Shown: positions 40,789 through 50,100 of the stretch, one piece after another | Layout of the letters: every line of letters starts with the position of its first letter | Numbering within the stretch: position 1 is the first letter of the stretch | Source: Dictyobacter vulcani | GTDB taxonomy: Bacteria; Chloroflexota; Ktedonobacteria; Ktedonobacterales; Ktedonobacteraceae | Length of the DNA: 64,000 bases | Direction: 5' to 3' | Assembly (NCBI RefSeq): GCF_008974265.1 | Contig: NZ_BKZW01000002.1 | Location: forward strand, 558,001-622,000 | Notes under the pieces: generated by a model | Database searches by the model: none | Seen by the model: only the letters and a program-made list of their open reading frames with translations | Told to the model about the DNA's origin: nothing | Position numbers and translations under genes: made by a program

Positions 40789-41919
40789 ATGATGCCAACA
40801 GATGATACATCGATAACTTTTCACTCCTTTCTTTCAGCTATCCTGGAGGTAGCTTGGTCACCTGAGGGGACTTCTCTCGCCTGCAGTGCAGTTGGAGGTA
40901 AAATTTCCCTTATCGATACGACAACTGGTTTGTTGGTTGTTACATATCGATCTTTTGATGGTCGAGCGGGGGGGCTTTTCTTTTCACCTGATTCTCATCG
41001 TGTAGCTCAGCTGGATGAAGACGGTATAGAGATATGGAATGTGTTAACGCATGAACGATTCTATGTGAGTATGAATGAAACGAGAGAAGTTGTTCAAGAA
41101 TTAACCGAACCGTCTGAAGAAAGCGATCGGAGTTTATATAGCTGGTCCCCAAATGGGAAACAGATTGCGGTTAGGGTTTATGGTTCAAGGGAAGATGTAA
41201 CAAGTGGACTTGCTCTATCCGTTGGAGATCCAGAGAGACGCGCAGGGCATGAATATTATACCCTCATTCAAATTTGGGAGTCTGAGTCTTTTTGGGAGTC
41301 ACATACACCACGATTGTATCGGACCCTGGTCTTAATATCTGGATCTGGTATAGGACCTGGCATTTCGTGTACGTCTTGGTCTCCCGATGGTAAGATACTT
41401 GCGATTGGACAACGTACACTGGTGCATCTCTGGAAGCCGCAGACAGAACGAGTTGTCGCGACGTATACCTCTGGTATCAAACAAGGGCCCGAGGACTTGC
41501 GGGATTTTTTCAACGATATTGCATCTATAGACCGTATATATTGGTCACCAGATGGTTTGTTTCTTGCCTGTGTTGGGCATATAGGGATCGAAATATGGGA
41601 GATCTCCACGGGAGAAAAATTCGTCACCTATTACGAACATATTTCGGCTATTGTGGACGTGAAATGGCTCATGGAAAAAGAAACCATTGTTTCTGTTGAC
41701 CAGGATGATATCCATGTCTGGCATTTTCGAGATGGTCGTGTGTTACAGAAAGTACGCATTCCATATCCAAGAGGAGAGGAAGACAGCGTTCTTTTTACTG
41801 CTGCTCTTTCTCCTGATCTTTCAGCTCTTGCCTGTGCAGGGTATAAAGGGAGGGGTCCATTGACTGAAGAAGTAGAAGGCATTTTATGGATCTGGAGACA
41901 CAATAGAGAATTTATGTAA
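40789..41919 (+). CDS. WD40-like beta-propeller protein
   Basis: 376 aa from the ATG at 40789, with GAAGG seven bases upstream (an in-frame TTG lies at 40768). Repeats show the WSPxGxxLA...I.IW pattern: LEVAWSPEGTSLAC, LYSWSPNGKQIAV, CTSWSPDGKILAIG ending VHLWKP, RIYWSPDGLFLAC ending IEIWE, VKWLMEKETIVSV ending IHVWHF, and a last ILWIWRHN. Six or seven blades would form one propeller, a protein-binding scaffold. No signal peptide. It follows the Hint-ending Rhs8 after a terminator, so it may be that cassette's partner or an unrelated gene. Confidence 0.85.
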   Translation: MMPTDDTSITFHSFLSAILEVAWSPEGTSLACSAVGGKISLIDTTTGLLVVTYRSFDGRAGGLFFSPDSHRVAQLDEDGIEIWNVLTHERFYVSMNETREVVQELTEPSEESDRSLYSWSPNGKQIAVRVYGSREDVTSGLALSVGDPERRAGHEYYTLIQIWESESFWESHTPRLYRTLVLISGSGIGPGISCTSWSPDGKILAIGQRTLVHLWKPQTERVVATYTSGIKQGPEDLRDFFNDIASIDRIYWSPDGLFLACVGHIGIEIWEISTGEKFVTYYEHISAIVDVKWLMEKETIVSVDQDDIHVWHFRDGRVLQKVRIPYPRGEEDSVLFTAALSPDLSALACAGYKGRGPLTEEVEGILWIWRHNREFM

Positions 41920-41920
41920 G

Positions 41921-42088
41921 TTGTTATCTGGTGCCATTGTCACGGCTACAGCGGTTTATGGTTTTTGGCTCGATTGGGTCGATGGACACTATACTTTAGG
42001 AGATGAGCAAGGTAGTTGGAGGAAAATAGATATGAGTCAGTGCTTGGATCCTGAAGGTACCATAGCTGCACAGCAACGTTTGCGTTAG
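41921..42088 (+). pseudogene. short orphan frame, possible gene remnant
   Basis: Fifty-five codons with protein-like composition (VYGFWLDWVDGHYTLGD) start at a TTG one base after the WD40 stop and have no SD. It looks like the end of a lost gene; function unknown. The rest of 42089-42279 shows nothing. Confidence 0.25.
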
Positions 42089-42279
42089 ATGGTCTTATGG
42101 TTTTTATGAGGTTGTTCGTTCTGTTGATAGAGTTTGGCGATAGGTGTTGTCCTCGCTATTTGGTGAGATTATGGGGTATGTATTACCTTGACATGATGAA
42201 AAGACTTTGTTCTCTCTGATTTTGAGGAGTAGTAAACCTGTTTGTCATCTAACTATATTGATATTTCAGAAACAAGAGA

Positions 42280-42323
42280 GGTGGTAAAGCACGGAAATAT
42301 GTGTCTTTACCGCCTTCTTTTAT
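42280..42323 (+). terminator. rho-independent terminator, copy of 35013
   Basis: The same GGTGGTAAAG/CTTTACCGCC stem with a T-rich tail. Flanks on both sides resemble those at 35013, so it belongs to the repeated unit boundary. Confidence 0.7.
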
Positions 42324-42360
42324 CCTCTTTCTTATCGTGTAACCGATTTTTTTGACCTTG

Positions 42361-42495
42361 CTCCACTTTCATGAAGAGAAGAATTCTGAAGTATGTGTCC
42401 TTCCTGATGAAGAAGAACGACAATGGCTTGGGAATCATGAACGGTTTTGTAGCGATATATACTTGTAGATTTTTTTTATATCCCACATTACACCT
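42361..42495. repeat. dispersed boundary repeat
   Basis: Shares CTTTCATGAAGAGA and downstream blocks with 5861-6030, and weaker similarity with 55360-55532. It always sits at the 3' side of the regulator sequence. Confidence 0.55.
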
Positions 42496-43641
42496 TTACT
42501 TTTCTATGAGTGCGGTGTGGAGTTCTTTCATTTTGGCACTGCGCCCAAGAGGTGTCACCGAAAGTCGGTCATACATGCCCTGGATGCGGGAAATATGCCG
42601 TTTGGATTGATACTGCTGGGCCATTTCTAGACCGCGGATGGCATATTTGACTCCTTCATCGGTCTCACCAGCATAGGTATAGGCTTGCGCTTTGACGATG
42701 GTACAGGAGCCCATATCACGTAGTGGTCGGAAGGGTCGGAGCGTATCGGTGACGGCATAGATATCCAGGGCCTTCAGGGGTTGCCAGAGAATAGTATGCC
42801 CTTGCGCTTTTTCTTGTAATACTTCAACCAGATCAAATTGGTTGGAGAGAGTATCGAGTGTCCTCGGTGTATTCTCGACAATATTTTGGGCTTCATTGAT
42901 ATTTCTCAAGAAGCTCTGCTCGTCTCCATACACCGAATAGGCACGAGCCTGCACTTTATACCATGTTCCTCGTACAAATGGGGAGGCTTTCATGGCCCAT
43001 GGCTGAGCCATCACAAAACGCCGGAATGAGGTTTCGTAGCGGGACCGCTTGCGGAGGAGGTCGGCTTGGTGCGTCATGGCCAGGGTGATACTATCTGGAT
43101 CCTGTATTTCTTCACCTCATTCCATCATTTCTTGAAAATGGAGGCTGGCTTGGGGCAGGCGTAAATGATCAAACGCAATTTTCCCGAGCATTTCATGAGC
43201 GTATGCCTCTCATTCTTGTGCCGGGCGTACAAACTGACCTCGATATTTCGTCAAGGCATCCTCCAACTGGAGTACGAGCTTTTCAAGATTGGTCACGATA
43301 TCTGGCGTGCTATTATCCGCATTCTACACGATCCAGGATAATCTGATGGTGGCCTGTGCTGGCGACAATATAGCGTGAGAGAGCGCGTCATCCCCATTGG
43401 TTGGCAGTATGGGGGTGGCCTTCATTTTTGGCATATGCCGACCTGCCGCTTTTAATTTCTCTGGGGGAATCCTAAGAATGTCCATCAGGAGTCGCGGGTG
43501 TTTGTTTTCCTCTTCCCTAAAAAAATGACCTGGCATCACGGTGAATGTGCGCAAGAAATAATCATCTTGCGTATACTGGCTGTTTCTCTGACCAGGGTCA
43601 TGATAGGCGTTTTTTATTACTTCATAGATAGCCGGATGCAT
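42496..43641 (-). pseudogene. TPR-type regulator frame with three in-frame stops
   Basis: One continuous minus-strand frame of 382 codons runs from ATG 43641 (MHPAIYEVIKNAYHD) to 42496 (KMKELHTALIEK). It is interrupted only by TAG at 43324-43326 and TGA at 43210-43212 and 43117-43119. Between the stops the translation stays protein-like (TNLEKLVLQLEDALTKYRGQF; KIAFDHLRLPQASLHFQEM). The second half has TPR-like helices, as in XRE/TPR regulators of Ktedonobacteria; a DNA-binding domain is not evident. It is the longest of six copies in the window and lies divergently upstream of the complete Rhs9, the presumed original arrangement. Probably a decayed regulator. Confidence 0.7.
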
Positions 43642-43696
43642 ATTCTTCTAAATAGTCTTTTATTGCCTCCTCTCTCTTTGTTTATTTGCATATACT

Positions 43697-43726
43697 AATA
43701 TACCGCATGCATAAAAATACTGTCAA
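43697..43726 (-). promoter_or_regulatory. sigma-70-like promoter for the regulator
   Basis: On the minus strand TTGACA (43721-43726) and TATATT (43697-43702) are 18 bases apart, about 55 bases before the regulator ATG at 43641. Confidence 0.6.
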
Positions 43727-43907
43727 CAATATCTTTCTCTATTCATGGAATAAAAATAAGAAATAGCGAGATAAAATCTTTTTTTGTCGAAGAAACGTAT
43801 CCACGCTTTTTGGATTTTCCAGCACGATGAAGGCTCTATATGACTTTGAATAGCATATATTTTCTCTGTTTTTAAACTGCATTAATATAAAGTATCCATG
43901 GTAATAC

Positions 43908-43937
43908 TTGACAAATAAGGACTTTTAAAAATATACT
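43908..43937 (+). promoter_or_regulatory. sigma-70-like promoter for Rhs9
   Basis: TTGACA (43908-43913) and TATACT (43932-43937) are separated by 18 bases, about 175 bases before the Rhs9 start. It is the only convincing promoter I see in front of any Rhs gene here. The AT-rich gap 43642-44113 otherwise shows no gene. Confidence 0.65.
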
Positions 43938-44113
43938 TCGCAATGTATCGATAGTTCTCTATGTGCCTATGTGTCTCTATTTTTATGGTCATTCACTTGT
44001 TGCTGCATTTTTGTCGCTGTGACTTTTGTTTCTCGTAGAGAAAATAATGCAGCAGTGTGGGTGATTGGCACGCAGAAGCTTCGATGCAGTATTTGAAAGA
44101 GGTTGGAGCTTTT

Positions 44114-47100
44114 ATGACTCGAAGTCTCGTGCATGCTTCTGCCAGACGAGCATCTGCTCGTGCACGGAGAAGCGCTGGTTCGTCTCTCTGGAGAGTGATT
44201 TTGACGGCTCTGATTGTGAGCACCTCATTACTCACCGCTGTGGAGAACTTTACTCCTGTTTATGCAGCCACCAATGCAAACCCGAATCCTGCATTGACGG
44301 CCCCGAAGTGGTTGAAATCACCACCGGCGGTGAAGCCCCCGGATGTAGGCAAATATGTCAGTGGTCATCCTGATCCGGCACAGCAGCTTATTTCATCTCC
44401 CCATCATGCTCAGCCATCGCTGATGCGGGCCTTGACACCGAAGGCGCAGCATATTTTGTTCAGCGATGGGCACCTTGAGATTGATGTTCCAGCAAATACG
44501 GTCAGTGCCCAGCAGGTCCAGGCTGCTGGCGGACGGATTGACCTGAAGGTTGTGCAGGTGGATGCTGGCAGTGGAAGCTCTCTCAGTGGACATATCATGC
44601 TGGGAAGCTATCAGCTCGCATTATTGGATGCCAAAGGCCACGCGTTGACGACGTTGGTGTTGGCACAGCCACTGACCCTGCACTATCATCTCCTGGCCGG
44701 CCAAGGCTCGCTGTTATGGAAAGATCAGACGGTCTTTGCGTTGTGGCAGAATGATGCAGCAGCCACCACGACGGTGGGCACCTCACCTCAGACGAAGGCG
44801 CAAGCCAATGCGGGTGGGCAGAAGCCAACCTTGCTGAAAGCGAAAAAAGATGTGGCCCCCTTAAGTTGGAGCACCGTCACCAATTTATCCGCCGTGGCTC
44901 CGGCTTCGCCTCAGACGCCGGTGGTAACACCATCTGCGACGGCCACCCCAGCTGCGACGGTGAAACCATCCACGAAGGTGACGGCGACCCCACAAGCGAC
45001 GGCGACCCCGCACGTGAAAATGCCTCCTACTGCGACGGCGCCACCGCAAGCAACAGCGACCGCATCACCAGTGGCCACGCCCACAGCGACCGCAACGCCT
45101 CCCGCCAGCAACCCACAGATGGTGGCGGCAGCCGCAAGTAGCACGATTTCCTTTAGCACGCAGGCCCCGCAGGCAAGTTGGGGTACCCCACAGAATGTCG
45201 ATGTCGGCTTAAGCTCTGGCTCATTGGACTATAGTTATCCACTCAGTGTGCCATCCGGTCCTGGCGGGTTTGCACCGAATCTGAAACTATCGTATTCCAG
45301 TGGATCGGTCAGTGAGAGCCACAATGCACAGGGAACCGCCCCCTGGGTGGGTGAAGGCTGGAATTTGAGTCTGGGTTCGATTACCTGGAGCCAGCTCAAT
45401 GTCACCCCTGGCCTGGATAACAAACTGGAAAATGTCTGGTCAATTAACGATGCCAATGGGATTGGGGGACAGTTGATCCCGCAGGACTATGGTACCTCAT
45501 CGACCAGTATCACCAGTACCGTGTGGCATTCGGCTCCTGAGAGTCATGCCAAGATTGTGCAGGTCAATTTTAATAATCAACCCTGCTGGCACGTCTGGTT
45601 GCCCAATGGCATGATTGAAGAGTTTGGCTGTACCAACGAATCGCGCCAGTCGGCGACCGATGCACAGGGGAATTTTCATCCCTATCGCTGGGACCTGAAT
45701 TTGCTGGTGGATCGCTTTGGCAATCAGATTCGCGTGCATTATCAACAGGATCGACCCAATAATGGCGATGTGCGTGATTCGGTGATGTCGTTGATCGAAT
45801 ATAACGATATCAGTTGTCATAACACCTCTTACGCTTCGAATGGGGTGACGCTGGGGTGTAGTTCCTGGAATCCCTTGATGAAGATCGTGCTGAATGCCAC
45901 CTATGCAGCCGATCGGATCTTGAATACCACCGGGGGGTGTAACAACTGGAGCGCCTACATCCGCTGTGATGTGCCCGCAGACCTGTCGGGTTCGGGTGGC
46001 TTGCCAGCTCCGAAAGCCTTTAATGACTATATCCTCAATAATATCCAGGTCCAATCGCTGGGACATGTTCTCCATCAATATGACTTGTCCTATGACCAGA
46101 AACCAGGGTTTACGATTCAAGATCCACTGAGTGGACTCAATGAAAGTGTGGCCGGGTATCTGTTGTTACGCCGAATTCAGGAGGCAGGAACAGATGACAC
46201 GTTCTTGAATGCTCCGGTGGTCAATATCGGCTATACACCCGAAACGGAGCATTATGAGGCCTCTGATGCCAATCATCATGCACAACCCGCCGCGAACTGT
46301 GGTCCGAGTTGGACTCCCACAGATGGTCTAAATGGACCCTGCTGGCTCTGGGCGCAGACCTATAATAAGTATTTTATCCAGACCTTTGATAATGGGCGTG
46401 GCTGGAACGAGACCATCAATTGGGCCGAAGCTCATGGCAATACCCATGGCACTGACGGTGGCGCTGCCAATAATGCCCTGACCTGTAATTCTTCCAATCA
46501 AACCAAGACGAATCTGTGTGGACAGGCTGATGATCGCAGTTGGAGCCGCATGGTGGTCTATTCGCGTACGGCGGTGACCAATGGCGTTTCCTCAACCTGG
46601 CAGTACCAATATTATGTCAATCAGTTGAGTGCCACATGGTGTGACAACTGCATCTATGGCTATACCTGGGGCAATGTCAATGATGAGGATTATGCCGATT
46701 ACTATAATCTGCAATTTACCAGTTTTGACACAGTACAGGTAACCCAACCAGATGGGTCATCGCAGCAGCATTTCTTTTATTCCACCAATGGTGTGGGTAA
46801 AGCCACCAGTGCTATTTTGTGTGGCTATCAGTACCCACCTGGTACTGATCATTGTGGCGTGGCACCTTACTGGGCACAAGATCCTGGTCTGGCTGGTCGG
46901 GAAAAAGAGACCTTAAACTTTGGTAGCGATGGCAAATTGCTGACGGCGCAGACCTCGCATTACTTTACGATGTGTCCGCCTCCCGGGGTCGGCCATAATA
47001 CGGGGGCAGGCGGCGGCGCCAATGACGTCGGGACGCAGTATTTCACCAGCCAGTTGGATCGCAACAATCCGGTGGTGGTCTGTGATCCGCAGATGACGCA

Positions 47101-50100
47101 GACCGATAGCTATCAGGTGGATGGAGTCACGGACCAAAATGGCTTTACCACCAATAGCAATGTTGTGCATAAAACGACCGCGTACACCTATGATGGGGAC
47201 AACCAAGGTCCTGATCAGACGGCCGGATATGACTATGGTAACGTCAACCAGGTGGATGTTTCGGCCAATGATGTCAATGGGAATCACTACATCTCCAAGA
47301 GTACCTATTATCCCAATGATCACGTGGGTTCTGTCTATCTGACCAATCTGCCAGCTCTGACGACCACGCAGGATGCCTCGGGAACGCAGTATGGCTGTCA
47401 TGCTAATTTCTATGGCGGCAGTAGCGCGTTTAATACGGCGCCATCGTTGCCGGATGTGACGCGTACCGAAGACCACACGGGCTATAGCGATCCCAGCAAT
47501 GGCTGTAACGCACCGGGCTCGATGGTGGTGAACCAGACGGTCTATGATGCCTCGGGCACACCAACGGCGACGCTGGATCCTGATAGTCACAAGGGTTGTA
47601 ACTCAAATACCTATACCGCCTGTGCCACCTATGATGGTTTTGGCACGCATCTGACCAGGGCCTACAATGCCAAGAATCAGCTGGTGACTGCTGACTATAA
47701 TAGCACAGCAGGCGGGGGCTATGGGCACTGGGTGCTGGCGACCAAAGATGCCAATGGCCAGACCACAGCCTATCAGTATGATGTGCTGGGTCGGGTGACG
47801 GCGGTTGCCGCTCCTGGTGATAGCATCACCAGTCCGACGGTGAGCTACAGCTACAAAAATACCTGTACGCAGGGAACGACCAGCCCCTGTCTGGAACTGG
47901 ATACCACGACCCGTCAGGTGAGTGGGGGCACGCAAACCGTCACCACCCAGCAATGGTTTGATGGGCAAGGACGGGTAGTGGAAACCAAAGCACCGGGCCC
48001 GAATTTGTGGTCCAAGGTGCCGAAGATTCCGTCGACCCTGATCACCTATACTCTCTATGACAACATGGGCCGTGCCACCACCAAGAGCTTGCCCTATGCC
48101 ATTTCCTCGCTGGCTGGTACGGGCTATATAGCGCCGAATCTGGCGCAGGCACGGACCGTGACCAACTATGATGGATTGGGACGCCCGCTGGGCAGTGTCA
48201 CCTATCAGGATGCGAACACGATCAAGCTCTCCACCAGCATCGCCTATACCGTGGCACAGGGTCTCCCTAGTTTCACCCAGAATACCACGTTCCCGTTTGA
48301 GCGGACCACGACGCTGGATGCCTACAATCATCAAGCGGTCAGCTACACCGATGCGATTGGGCGGCAGCGCTACAATCAGGTGTTTACCGGTACCGGATCG
48401 CCATACACAGTGCTGAGAACGATGCGTTATGATCGCGATGTGGTGGGCAATCTCTACGCGACCTTGACCTACGATGCCAGCACCGCCCAACTAGCTTCAC
48501 AGCAAGCCACCTATGATGGTGTGGGGCGCAAGATTGGCATGAACGATAGCGACTCGGGTTCCAACTGGGTGTTTAGCTATGATCAAAATAGCAATCCCAT
48601 CAGCCAGACGGATCCACGCGGCAAGAGTGTGTACATCAGCTATGATGTGCTCAACCGTCCATTGTGTAAAGGCACCACCTCGGCGGCCGTCAATCCCTGT
48701 ACGGCGAGTGCCACCTCGACCTTTTTCTATGATAGCTATGACAAAAATAGCAATCCTGGGGTGACCTTCCCATCCGCATGTACGGCTCCCAGTGGCTCCT
48801 ATGCCTCCGATCCGATCGGGGCCATGACCGCTGAAACCTTCAGTGGGGTTGCTGGTGCCGGCTCACGCTGTAAAGGCTATGATGAGCGTGGCCGTGTCGA
48901 TCAGAGCGGATTAACCGTCAACGGCGATGGGCAGACCATCACTCAGACGATGAACATGAGCTACAATGATGCGGGTCAGCCGACCAGCGTCGTGTATCCC
49001 GATGGCGAAACTGTCACTGCCCAGTATGATAGCAATGGCTACTCACGCTCCGCGTTCTTTGGGACGCCAGCGAGTACGGATCCCGTGACGTTCCTGGTTG
49101 GCCAGGTCAGTTATACCAACGCTGGTCAGGTAGCAGGGCTTGCCTTTGGAGGTTCGGCCGCGAAGTCCAGTGTGCCAACACCAGTATTCTCGACTACCAT
49201 GGGCTATGATGGCATTCAGCGACCCGTGAGCAGCAGTGCGTCGAAAGCGGGGAGCACGTTCTGGAATCAGAATCGCACCTATGATAATGTCGGCAATGTG
49301 CTCGGTGTCAGCACGACTCTTCCCACCACCACGGGCGGCACGCAGAAAGATGTGCAATCTTTCTGTTATGACAGTGTCAATCGCCTAGTCTGGTCGGGCA
49401 ATACCGGCGCACCCAGTGGTGAAGATCATTGTGGACTGGCACCGGCAGGCACAACGCTTGCCACCTATCAGCAAGCCTACACTTATGATGCGCTGGATCG
49501 CTTAACGTCGGGTCCATCCGGCACGGAAACCTATGGCTTCGCCCCGGTGCATGGTGCCTTGACGCTGAGTACCGTTCCCGGTCAATATGCCAGCTATGAT
49601 GCCATGGGCAATATGACCTGTCGCAACGTCGATACGACCACCGCTCACGCCTGTGATGCCTCCCAGACCGGTGCGCAGCTGACCTATGACAACGAAGGTC
49701 GTCTGGAAACCTGGACGGCACCCAGTGGGACGACGGCCAGCGATCAGTATCTCTATGACAACAGTGGGCAGCGCGTCTTCCAGCACTCCAGTTCCATACT
49801 GGCAGGCAACACCACGAAGACGGACACCATCACCTTTGATGGGACTACCGATGTGACCACCACCAACGGGGTCACCTCAACCACCAAGTACTACAGTGTG
49901 GGTGGACAACGCGTGGCCATGAAGAAGGATGGGGTGCTCTCCTACCTGTTACCCGATATGCTGGGCAGCACCAGTATCGCCCTCAAAGCTGATGGCAGTG
50001 TGCAGGCCGTGCAGCTGTTTGCACCCTTCGGTGGCACCCGCTACAGCGATGGTAGCATGACCACGCCCTACAATTATACGGGCCAGCGCCTTGATACAAC

